Assembly: GCA_947177605.1 (NCBI GenBank)
Contig: CAMWUX010000066.1
Location: forward strand, 1 to 6,841
Direction of reading: 5' to 3'
Source: an uncultured Porphyromonadaceae bacterium
Lineage (GTDB): Bacteria > Bacteroidota > Bacteroidia > Bacteroidales > Muribaculaceae
Length of the DNA: 6,841 bases
Shown here piece by piece: positions 1 to 5,812 of the stretch. The notes under the pieces were generated by a model. It did no database searches. It saw only the letters and a program-made list of their open reading frames with translations, and was not told the origin of the DNA. Each line of letters begins with the position of its first letter. Position 1 is the stretch's first letter. The translations under genes and the position numbers were made by a program.

Positions 1-481
1 AATATAGCTCGCGCGTTTTAGCATCGTATTGGAAGGGTGATATCAAGAAGCCGGCCACATTTTCATCCTCTATCCGGTAACTTTTTACAAATCTACAAAT
101 CGAATCAGGATATACGCGTGCCGGATAGCCTGCATCATTCTTGTGAATAGATTGCGGAGCAGAAGATAGAGAAACCGGTCTGACAGCATTTTCGATGTTT
201 ACTCCGGTGCGGACTATGCGCTTGTGGAGAGTGACAGAATAGGTATCAACATCGGCATTTCCCGGGATTGCGATAGAGCGGGAGATTATCGGCAGATCGG
301 GTTGCGACGGGTCGGGATGAGAGGAGGGATCAGCGATGGAGCGAATGCAGAGCGAATCGCCTGCTCCGGCTGTGATCGAGAACTTGTCGGGGTCGAACTT
401 GAATGTGTGAGAAAAGACATCCGCGTGGATGCTGAAAAGCGCACACATCAGCGATAGGGTAATTAATATAAACTTTTTCAT
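1..481 (-). CDS. Secreted gingipain-like (peptidase family C25) precursor, N-terminal part only
   Basis: Reading the minus strand from the ATG at 481-479 gives 160 uninterrupted codons that run off the window edge. Residues 1-20 (MKKFILITLSLMCALFSIHA) form a classic Sec signal peptide: a Lys pair, a hydrophobic core, and a likely signal peptidase I cut after Ala20. There is no lipobox. The rest resembles the propeptide of Bacteroidota C25 cysteine peptidases. It has a PDLPIISRSIAIPG segment at 61-74 (the family pattern is roughly 'P.LP.....v.iP'), a Tyr-Pro patch near 119-125, and GFLISPFQYDAKTRELY at 144-160, close to the 'v.PfqY.P..g.l' ending of such propeptides. In this family the propeptide keeps the secreted enzyme inactive until cleavage, and many members are exported by the type IX system. 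The catalytic His/Cys region would lie beyond the window, so activity cannot be judged. Start choice is supported by the signal peptide and by a promoter box 41 bp upstream. The C25 assignment is recalled family pattern, not a search; another secreted beta-rich protein remains possible. Confidence 0.58.
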   Translation of the reverse strand, partial: MKKFILITLSLMCALFSIHADVFSHTFKFDPDKFSITAGAGDSLCIRSIADPSSHPDPSQPDLPIISRSIAIPGNADVDTYSVTLHKRIVRTGVNIENAVRPVSLSSAPQSIHKNDAGYPARVYPDSICRFVKSYRIEDENVAGFLISPFQYDAKTRELY

Positions 482-522
482 ACGACAAACGATTGGTTTA
501 TGGATATTTAAGGCATCATCGC

Positions 523-553
523 CAAAGATAAACAAAATTCTCGGATTTTCAAC
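523..553 (-). promoter_or_regulatory. Bacteroidota-type promoter for the C25-like gene
   Basis: On the minus strand, 530-523 reads TATCTTTG, matching the Bacteroidota -7 box TAnnTTTG. GTTG at 553-550 matches the -33 box TTTG in three of four bases, with a 19-bp spacer. The start codon lies 41 bp downstream of the -7 box, giving an inferred leader of about 35 nt. Confidence 0.55.
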
Positions 554-754
554 TAATTTAATAAAATTTTAACTAAATTATACAACCAATCCACCAAGTA
601 AGGCTGGATCAAATAGATAAGCATATTCCCGGGAGCCTTGTGGCGCCGGCAAGCAAAATGGATCAAAAATCACGCTGTCGAGCCAAAAGACACCATCACG
701 CCACTCAAACCACCTAAAATTCAAATTTATTACAAGCATTTGGAATAAAAACCG

Positions 755-762
755 TATATTTG
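755..762 (+). promoter_or_regulatory. Bacteroidota -7 promoter box of the first lipoprotein gene
   Basis: TATATTTG followed by C fits TAnnTTTGY exactly and lies 34 bp before the ATG at 797. No good TTTG -33 box occurs at the usual 19-21 bp spacing (only TTAC at 730-733). A TTTG at 739-742 is too close to count. Weak -33 support suggests either modest strength or dependence on an activator. Confidence 0.55.
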
Positions 763-796
763 CGCTCGCAACCTTAAAAATCAAACGAACTTCTAT

Positions 797-1864
797 ATGA
801 AAAAAGCAATGGAAAAGCTCGCTATGCTTGCTCTCTGCGTAGCGATGAGCGTAAGTTTCGCGGCTTGCTCCGACGACAAGAGCGACGACGGCTACCAAGT
901 AGTAGATCCCACCACCCCTGAAGCACCCGAGTTTACCACCAACCTCATCTCCGAAGGTCAGTACCGCGGCGACTATTACGACGCCGGAAGCGGCAACATC
1001 CTCATAGGTATCTCCGACAACACTATCGTGTATGACGAGGAGACCGGAAAATACGTCGGCAACGGCAAAATGATCGCTATCTCATTCAATACCGCTACCG
1101 CCGAAGACCCCGACTTCGCCACTCTCGTACAGGGTAAATATACCGGCAACAATTCCAATACCAAAGGTACTTTCACGCTCGGAGGCCAGACCTATGTGGT
1201 GACCTACAAGGATAGCAAAGCCACCAAGGCTACCGTCACCAAAGGCACCATCACCGTCACCACCTATGGCGACGGCGTATACCAGATCGAGGGTTCCCTC
1301 GTCACCGGCAGCGGTGCCACTCCGGTCCACTACGTAGGCAAGATACCGATGTACAACCGCTCGTTTACCGGCTGCATGAGCAACCTCACCTCCGGCATTG
1401 AGCTTTCCGGCCTCAAGTATGCTGCCATAATCAATCAGGGCACATACTACTCCGACCAGTCGGAATACGCTATGGTAGGTCTGGCCGGCGACAACTACAC
1501 CCTTCTTGAGAATTACGGCGACGGACAGTGCATCTGGCTGGGTCTCAACGTCAGCTTAGGCTCCACCGGCGTACCCTCCGGCACATACTCCGTATTGAAC
1601 TCCAACGAAATGGGCGACGACGAAGATTTCGAGCCCTTCACCGCTATCGACGGATTCTATTATCCCCCGCTCGACGGCTTCTACGGCTCCTGGTACTACC
1701 ACACCGGCGCCGGCGTAGAGGCCGCCATCAAGTCCGGCAACGTCACCGTGGTCAACAAAGGCAACAATCAGTACACCTTCACCTTCAATCTCAAGGACGG
1801 TCACGGCAACCCCATCACCGGTACATACGAGGGCACATTCGTCTACATCGACAACAAGGATTAG
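797..1864 (+). CDS. Two-domain beta-rich surface lipoprotein, paralogue 1
   Basis: The protein has 355 residues and I do not recognise a named family. Residues 1-24 are a lipoprotein signal (MKKAMEKLAMLALCVAMS, then SFAAC) with the lipid-bearing cysteine at C24. The following SDDKSDD is an acidic stretch of the kind known in Bacteroidota to send lipoproteins to the outside of the outer membrane. After a Pro-rich linker (about 37-45) come two related halves. Half A is at about 54-187 and half B at about 206-352, joined by a short segment with GCMSNLT at 192-198. Both halves contain a Gly-Thr-Tyr type turn (GKY at 113, GTY at 262) and end with a similar unit: KGTITV..YGDGVYQIEGSL...VGKI at 149-183 and SGNVTV..KGNNQYTFTFNL...YEGTF at 313-348. 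Thr, Gly, Tyr and Asn are abundant and strands alternate, suggesting an all-beta fold. Role unknown; glycan or protein binding at the cell surface is only a guess. A terminator follows, so it is probably monocistronic. Confidence 0.88.
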   Translation: MKKAMEKLAMLALCVAMSVSFAACSDDKSDDGYQVVDPTTPEAPEFTTNLISEGQYRGDYYDAGSGNILIGISDNTIVYDEETGKYVGNGKMIAISFNTATAEDPDFATLVQGKYTGNNSNTKGTFTLGGQTYVVTYKDSKATKATVTKGTITVTTYGDGVYQIEGSLVTGSGATPVHYVGKIPMYNRSFTGCMSNLTSGIELSGLKYAAIINQGTYYSDQSEYAMVGLAGDNYTLLENYGDGQCIWLGLNVSLGSTGVPSGTYSVLNSNEMGDDEDFEPFTAIDGFYYPPLDGFYGSWYYHTGAGVEAAIKSGNVTVVNKGNNQYTFTFNLKDGHGNPITGTYEGTFVYIDNKD

Positions 1865-1892
1865 GATCAGCATCCCTCTAAAAAAACGGCAT

Positions 1893-1935
1893 ACAGCCTG
1901 CGGCTCCCGACGGAGATCCGCAGGCTGTTCGTTTT
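1893..1935 (+). terminator. Intrinsic terminator after lipoprotein 1
   Basis: An 11-bp perfect stem pairs ACAGCCTGCGG (1893-1903) with CCGCAGGCTGT (1918-1928). Inside it, CTCC (1904-1907) pairs with GGAG (1912-1915) around a 4-nt loop, leaving an AT bulge. The tail TCGTTTT (1929-1935) is a short, interrupted T tract. An A run at 1880-1886 precedes the stem. Confidence 0.85.
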
Positions 1936-1978
1936 CCCGGCAATTCGCATCATTTTGTCGCTCAAACGAGCCTACCTC

Positions 1979-2009
1979 TTTCCCATTTCACTAAAAAAGA
2001 TTATATTTG
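1979..2009 (+). promoter_or_regulatory. Bacteroidota-type promoter of the second lipoprotein gene
   Basis: TATATTTG at 2002-2009, followed by C, fits TAnnTTTGY. TTTC at 1979-1982 matches the -33 box in three of four bases with a 19-bp spacer. The ATG at 2042 lies 32 bp downstream, nearly the same spacing as in the first copy. The box falls inside an in-frame upstream extension that would begin with TTG at 1955, which argues that the extension is not translated. Confidence 0.65.
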
Positions 2010-2041
2010 CAGACACTTTAACACATAACACAAGACAGTAC

Positions 2042-3106
2042 ATGAAAAAGGTAATGAATCGAATCGCAACGCTGGCATTTTGCGCAGCTATGAGCATCAG
2101 TTTCGCCGCCTGCTCCGACGACGACAACAATTCTACCCCGGCAGGGGGCGACGAGCCCCAGGAGCCCAGCATACCAGAATTCACTTCCGAGTGGACAGCC
2201 GAAGGCTACTACAAAGGCGACTACTACGACAATGGCTCCGGCAACGTATTCGTAGGCCTCACCGAAAACTCGCTCGTGTTCGATGAAGACGAGGAGGACT
2301 ACACCGGCGACGGCAAAGTGATCGTGATCGACTTCAACACCGTGCTTGCCCAAAACCCCGACTTCGCCACCATCAGCGAAGGCGACTACGTAGCAGCCGA
2401 GACCAACGCCGAAGGCACAATCAACCTCGACAGCGAAAGCTACATCACATTCTACAGCGGCACCACATCACAGATGCTCGACGTCACCGAAGGCCAGATC
2501 AAAGTGACGCCCTACGGCGACGGCATCTATGCCCTCGAAGGCACCCTCACCACCGAGGACGGCACCGAGACCGAAGTGAAATTCGTAGGTAAGATACCCA
2601 TCTACAACCGCACCGACGAAGGCTGCATGAGCAACCTCACCGGCAATGTGGAGATCAACACCTTCTCTCAAGGCGCCGCGCTCTATGGCGGTATGATATT
2701 CACCGAATCATCCGACTACTATATGGTCATGATCGCTGAAAAAGACTACAACCTCGACTTCGGCTACGGATCCGGACGTGCGCTCTACCTCGGTCTCAAC
2801 GTCACCCCCGGCTCCACCGATGGCATACCCTCCGGCACCTACAACCTGATAAGCATCGAGGAGGCCGATGATTACGATCCCTTCACAGCTCTCGACGGAT
2901 TCTATATGCCCTACTACGGCGGCTACTACGGAGCATGGTACTTCCACACCTACGAAGGTATCGAAGCCGCTGCACGCACCGGCTCAGTCACCGTCACCAA
3001 CAAGGGCAACAACATCTACACCGTGACATTCGACCTCAAGGACGGCCACGGCAACTCCATCACCGGTACATACAACGGAGCCCTCGACCTCTACGACGCA
3101 AGCTGA
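2042..3106 (+). CDS. Two-domain beta-rich surface lipoprotein, paralogue 2
   Basis: The protein has 354 residues and is a clear paralogue of the gene just upstream. The open frame extends back to a TTG at 1955, but the ATG at 2042 is chosen because it begins a proper lipoprotein signal (MKKVMNRIATLAFCAAMS, then SFAAC, lipid cysteine C24) and lies after the promoter. C24 is followed by SDDD, an acidic surface-export-type tag, then a Pro/Glu-rich linker to about residue 46. Half A is about 55-189, the linker holds GCMSNLT at 194-200, and half B is about 214-352. C195 in that linker is the only cysteine of the mature protein apart from C24. Closest similarity to paralogue 1 is in the signal peptide, the GKIP.YNR...GCMSNLT joint and the C-terminus (KDGHGN.ITGTY). 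The segment at 81-90 is much more acidic (DEDEEDYTGD) than in paralogue 1, so ligand preference may differ. No known function is recognised. It has its own terminator. Confidence 0.88.
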   Translation: MKKVMNRIATLAFCAAMSISFAACSDDDNNSTPAGGDEPQEPSIPEFTSEWTAEGYYKGDYYDNGSGNVFVGLTENSLVFDEDEEDYTGDGKVIVIDFNTVLAQNPDFATISEGDYVAAETNAEGTINLDSESYITFYSGTTSQMLDVTEGQIKVTPYGDGIYALEGTLTTEDGTETEVKFVGKIPIYNRTDEGCMSNLTGNVEINTFSQGAALYGGMIFTESSDYYMVMIAEKDYNLDFGYGSGRALYLGLNVTPGSTDGIPSGTYNLISIEEADDYDPFTALDGFYMPYYGGYYGAWYFHTYEGIEAAARTGSVTVTNKGNNIYTVTFDLKDGHGNSITGTYNGALDLYDAS

Positions 3107-3141
3107 TCATAGTCCCGAGAGATCCATCCCCCAATACACTC

Positions 3142-3181
3142 ACAGCCCGCAATCCGGCCATCGGATACGCGGGCTGTTTTG
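3142..3181 (+). terminator. Intrinsic terminator after lipoprotein 2
   Basis: A 9-bp perfect outer stem pairs ACAGCCCGC (3142-3150) with GCGGGCTGT (3169-3177). An inner 5-bp stem pairs ATCCG (3152-3156) with CGGAT (3162-3166) around a 5-nt loop. A short T tract (3177-3180) follows. The outer arms resemble those of the terminator at 1893, and the T tract runs directly into the -33 box of the next promoter. Confidence 0.85.
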
Positions 3182-3208
3182 TGATTCGGTGCTAATTAAT
3201 TAAATTTG
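3178..3208 (+). promoter_or_regulatory. Consensus Bacteroidota promoter of the murI gene cluster
   Basis: TTTG at 3178-3181, a 19-bp spacer, then TAAATTTG at 3201-3208 followed by T give a full match to TTTG-N19-21-TAnnTTTGY. This is the best promoter in the window. The inferred transcription start is only about 10-15 nt before the murI ATG at 3227, so the leader is very short. Confidence 0.75.
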
Positions 3209-3226
3209 TGGAAAATTATTCAGCCC

Positions 3227-4072
3227 ATGAGCCAGCCCGACATACAGCAATCAGGCCCGATAGGAGTGTTTGACTCCGGCTACGGCGGTCTCACCATACT
3301 CCGTGATATCCGTCAGCGACTGCCGCAGTTCGACTATATCTATCTGGGCGACAACGCACGCGCTCCCTACGGCACACGCTCCTTCGACGTGGTCTACCGC
3401 TTCACGCTCGAAGCCGTGCGCCACCTCTTCGATCGCGGATGCCGGCTCGTGATACTGGCCTGCAACACCGCATCGGCCAAGGCGCTCCGCTCCATCCAGC
3501 AGCGCGACCTGCCGGGCATCGATCCCACGCGCCGTGTGCTCGGAGTGATACGCCCCACAGTAGAGCGCCTCGGCGCCCTGAGCCGCAACGGACATATCGG
3601 ACTGCTCGCCACCCACGGCACCGTAAGTTCACGGAGTTACGACATGGAGATCGAAAAGCTCTATGCCGACCGTCAGATGCAGCTCACCTCCAGGGCAGCC
3701 CCCATGTGGGTGCCTCTGATCGAAAACGGTGAAGCCGACAAGCCCGGCGCCGACTACTTCGTAGACAAATACGTGGGTGAGCTCATGAGCGCCGACCCGC
3801 AGATCGACACCCTCCTGCTCGGCTGCACCCACTTCCCGATACTCTACCCGAAGATCCGTGCCGCCGTGCCCGACGGGGTGGATATCGTCTGCCAGGGGCG
3901 CATCGTGGCCGACAGCCTCGCCGACTACCTCCGCCGCCATCCGGAGATGGAGCGGCGATGTGCCAAAGGCGGATCATGCCGCTACCTCACCACCGAAAAC
4001 CCCGAGGCATTTTCGCGTCTCGCTGCAATGTTTCTGGGCGAGGACGTCGACGTAAGCCACGTATCACTCTGA
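3227..4072 (+). CDS. murI: Glutamate racemase
   Basis: MurI interconverts L- and D-glutamate in the cytoplasm without a cofactor, supplying D-Glu for the peptidoglycan stem peptide. The 281-residue product has the family landmarks in order: FDSGYGGLT at 15-23 (catalytic Asp16 and Ser17), LGDNARAPYG at 40-49, ACNTAS at 78-83 with catalytic Cys79, TVSSRSY at 132-138, and LGCTHFPIL at 198-206 with the second catalytic Cys200 and adjacent His202. Both cysteines of the two-base mechanism are present, so it should be active. An in-frame TTG at 3206 would add seven residues but overlaps the -7 promoter box, so the ATG at 3227 is preferred; length is then normal for the family. The C-terminus, about 245-281, is the least conserved part. 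It heads the same-strand run ypfJ-like, neuA-like, obg, with a 45-bp gap to the next gene and no terminator between. Confidence 0.96.
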   Translation: MSQPDIQQSGPIGVFDSGYGGLTILRDIRQRLPQFDYIYLGDNARAPYGTRSFDVVYRFTLEAVRHLFDRGCRLVILACNTASAKALRSIQQRDLPGIDPTRRVLGVIRPTVERLGALSRNGHIGLLATHGTVSSRSYDMEIEKLYADRQMQLTSRAAPMWVPLIENGEADKPGADYFVDKYVGELMSADPQIDTLLLGCTHFPILYPKIRAAVPDGVDIVCQGRIVADSLADYLRRHPEMERRCAKGGSCRYLTTENPEAFSRLAAMFLGEDVDVSHVSL

Positions 4073-4117
4073 TATCCCATCATCCGAATATAACCACACT
4101 AAAAAACGCAAACGAAT

Positions 4118-4987
4118 ATGAGACTCGACGGACGACGTACATCCACCCATGTTGACGACCGGCGCGGCCGATCGTCAGGCCGACGCGGCATGGCCATCGG
4201 CGGTGGCATAGTAGGCATCATCATCGCAGCCGTAGCCACCTGGTTGTCAGGCGGCAACCCCATCGACGTGCTGTCAGGAGCTCTGGGCAACACCGGTTTT
4301 GAATCGCAGCAGCAGACCTACACACCCACAGCCGAAGAGGAGGAGCTCGCCGACTTCTCCAAGAAGATATTCGCCGGCACTGAAGATGTATGGACCAAAC
4401 TCTTCGCCGAGCAGGGACGCACCTACGAGCCTCCCACACTCGTACTCTACACCGGCGCCACCACAAGCGGATGCGGCAATGCCGACGCCTCGATAGGCCC
4501 CTTCTACTGCTCCGCCGACGAGACCGTGTATATCGACCTCTCATTCTTCTCCGACATGCGACGCACCATCGGCGCCGACGGCGACTTCGCCTATGCCTAC
4601 GTGATCGCCCACGAAGTCGGCCACCACGTACAGCACCTGCTCGGACAGCTCGCGCAGAGCCACGACAAGATGCAGCGCTCGTCGCAGACCGAGTCCAATC
4701 ACGAGAGTGTGCGGCTCGAACTGCAGGCCGACTACTACGCCGGCGTGTGGGCACACCACGACAATCTCATGTTTGGCTCCCTCGAACCCGGCGACATCGA
4801 AGAAGCACTCGACGCCGCACAGAAAATAGGCGACGACTATCTGCAGAAGCGCGCACAGGGCTACGCAGTGCCCGACTCATTCAACCACGGCACCTCAGCC
4901 CAGCGTGAGCGCTGGCTTCGCAAAGGACTTGATACCGGCACCATAGCCGCCGGCGACACATTCTCCCCATCCTACTCATCACTCTGA
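4118..4987 (+). CDS. ypfJ: YpfJ-type membrane-anchored neutral zinc metallopeptidase
   Basis: The 289-residue protein matches the YpfJ/KPN_00555 family (Pfam Zn_peptidase). An Arg-rich cytoplasmic start contains the family motif-like DGRRTSTHVDDRRG at 4-17. A single transmembrane segment follows at about 25-43 (AIGGGIVGIIIAAVATWL), so the enzyme domain should face the periplasm. A low-complexity linker with QQQ and EEEE leads into the catalytic domain. There, GCGNA at 118-122 and GPFYC at 127-131 give the conserved cysteine pair C119/C131, a possible disulfide. HEVGHH at 165-170 is the HExxH zinc site, and LELQADYYAGVW at 200-211 supplies the probable third ligand Glu201. All expected active-site residues are present. 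The physiological substrate of this family is not established. It lies 45 bp after murI and 23 bp before the neuA-like gene, and is probably co-transcribed with them. The symbol is borrowed from the E. coli homologue. Confidence 0.9.
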   Translation: MRLDGRRTSTHVDDRRGRSSGRRGMAIGGGIVGIIIAAVATWLSGGNPIDVLSGALGNTGFESQQQTYTPTAEEEELADFSKKIFAGTEDVWTKLFAEQGRTYEPPTLVLYTGATTSGCGNADASIGPFYCSADETVYIDLSFFSDMRRTIGADGDFAYAYVIAHEVGHHVQHLLGQLAQSHDKMQRSSQTESNHESVRLELQADYYAGVWAHHDNLMFGSLEPGDIEEALDAAQKIGDDYLQKRAQGYAVPDSFNHGTSAQRERWLRKGLDTGTIAAGDTFSPSYSSL

Positions 4988-5010
4988 TTATTCACAACAA
5001 TAATATACCA

Positions 5011-5733
5011 ATGAAACCCTACGACGAAAACATACTCTACATCATCCCCGCCCGTGGCGGCAGCAAAGGCATACCCCGTAAAAACATCAAGGTGCTCGCC
5101 GGACGCCCCCTAATCCACTACTCCATCGACGTAGCCCGTCAATTGGCCGACGACGACCACATCATCGTATCCACCGAAGATTCCGAAATCATCCAGGTAG
5201 CCGAAGCCACAGGCCTACCCGTACCCTACCGCCGCCCGGCCGAACTGGCCACCGACACCGCCGGCTCCTACGGCGTGATCATCGACGCCATGGACTGGGC
5301 CGACGCTCAGGGCATCAAGTACGATAAAGTGTGTCTGCTCCAGCCCACATCTCCCCTGCGCATCGTCGACGACGTGAAAGCTTGCATCGACATGTATACC
5401 CCCGACGTCGACATGGTAGTCACCGTAGCTGAATCGCGCAGCAACCCCTACTACAACTGCCTCGAAGCCGATCCCGTCACCGGCTACCTCACCATCAGCA
5501 AAGGTCACGGTATGTATACTCGCCGCCAGGACGCCCCCAAGGTATGGGAATACACCGGATCGGTCTACGTATTCAACCCCGAATCGCTGCGCCGCCACAC
5601 ACTCGGCGAGATGAACAAACGCCTCGGATGTCCCACACCCGCAGAGCGTTGCGTCGACCTCGACAACACCACCGACTGGATGCTCGCCGAGACCCTCATC
5701 TATCAGGCCAAGGCCAACGCACCCAAGGAGTAA
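5011..5733 (+). CDS. neuA: CMP-sialic acid synthetase-like cytidylyltransferase (NeuA family)
   Basis: This enzyme class joins CTP to a nonulosonic acid (N-acetylneuraminate, or a relative such as legionaminate or pseudaminate) to give the CMP-sugar used by sialyltransferases. The 240-residue length is typical of the single-domain form. Visible motifs are IIPARGGSKGIPRKNI at 11-26 (CTP-binding loop with Arg15, Lys19 and Lys24), VSTEDSEI at 53-60, RRPAELATDTAGS at 74-86, LLQPTSPLR at 109-117, YTGSVYVFN at 181-189 (equivalent to the sugar-binding 'NGAIYI' segment) and DLDNTTDW at 216-223 (metal-binding acidic motif). The sugar cannot be decided from sequence alone. No synthase (NeuB), epimerase (NeuC) or sialyltransferase is nearby, so the rest of the pathway must lie elsewhere or the sugar is taken from host glycans. 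It sits 23 bp after the zinc peptidase gene and 79 bp before obg. Confidence 0.88.
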   Translation: MKPYDENILYIIPARGGSKGIPRKNIKVLAGRPLIHYSIDVARQLADDDHIIVSTEDSEIIQVAEATGLPVPYRRPAELATDTAGSYGVIIDAMDWADAQGIKYDKVCLLQPTSPLRIVDDVKACIDMYTPDVDMVVTVAESRSNPYYNCLEADPVTGYLTISKGHGMYTRRQDAPKVWEYTGSVYVFNPESLRRHTLGEMNKRLGCPTPAERCVDLDNTTDWMLAETLIYQAKANAPKE

Positions 5734-5812
5734 CATTCCGGCCCTCTCAGGTGTTATACTCATATATATTACTTATCCAACTCATAACCTCAACCACTAA
5801 TATACTGAAGCC

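Larger units (their letters stand above)
482..796. other. Divergent intergenic region, AT-rich, non-coding
   Basis: This 315-bp stretch separates the minus-strand protease-like gene from the first lipoprotein gene. It contains a minus-strand promoter box at its left end (523-530) and a plus-strand box near its right end (755-762). The middle (about 590-720) holds small palindromes such as CCCGGG and GGCGCC, and a tiny ORF of 19 codons at 658-717 without any supporting signal. I see no RNA gene, riboswitch or repeat array. Its AT-rich ends contrast with the GC-rich genes on either side. Regulators could bind the central part, but no operator is recognisable. Confidence 0.7.
797..3180 (+). repeat. 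Tandem duplication of a complete lipoprotein transcription unit
   Basis: Two head-to-tail units contain the same parts in the same order: a TATATTTGC -7 box 32-34 bp before the ATG, a gene of about 355 codons, and a terminator whose arms begin ACAGCC and end GGCTGT. The protein sequences have diverged clearly, so the duplication is old. The leaders themselves show little conserved sequence beyond the promoter box. Confidence 0.7.

Noticed and set aside
224..457. Plus-strand ORF of 77 codons
   Set aside because: It lies antisense inside the signal-peptide-bearing minus-strand gene and has no recognisable domain, promoter or signal; it is a shadow frame.
597..669. Short similar words TGGATCAAAT and TGGATCAAAA as possible direct repeats
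   Set aside because: Only two copies of about nine matching bases in AT-rich DNA; not beyond chance and not linked to any promoter box.
658..717. Small plus-strand ORF of 19 codons in the divergent intergenic region
   Set aside because: It has no promoter or conserved features and a basic, His-rich, low-information product; an ATG this short is expected by chance.
739..742. TTTG as -33 box for the first lipoprotein gene
   Set aside because: The spacer to the -7 box at 755 is only 12 bp, well short of the usual 19-21 bp.
1955..2041. N-terminal extension of lipoprotein 2 from a TTG start
   Set aside because: It would place 29 residues before a complete lipoprotein signal peptide and spans the promoter box; the ATG at 2042 aligns with the paralogue.
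3206..3226. TTG start for murI
   Set aside because: The codon overlaps the -7 promoter box, so it would lie upstream of the inferred transcript start; the ATG at 3227 gives a normal MurI.
4221..4754. Minus-strand ORF of 177 codons, very rich in arginine
   Set aside because: It is antisense to the zinc peptidase, whose motifs are all intact; the Arg/Ser-rich composition is typical of a shadow frame in GC-rich coding DNA.
5215..5763. Minus-strand ORF of 182 codons
   Set aside because: It is antisense to the neuA-like gene, with no domain or signal; it arises from third-position GC bias.
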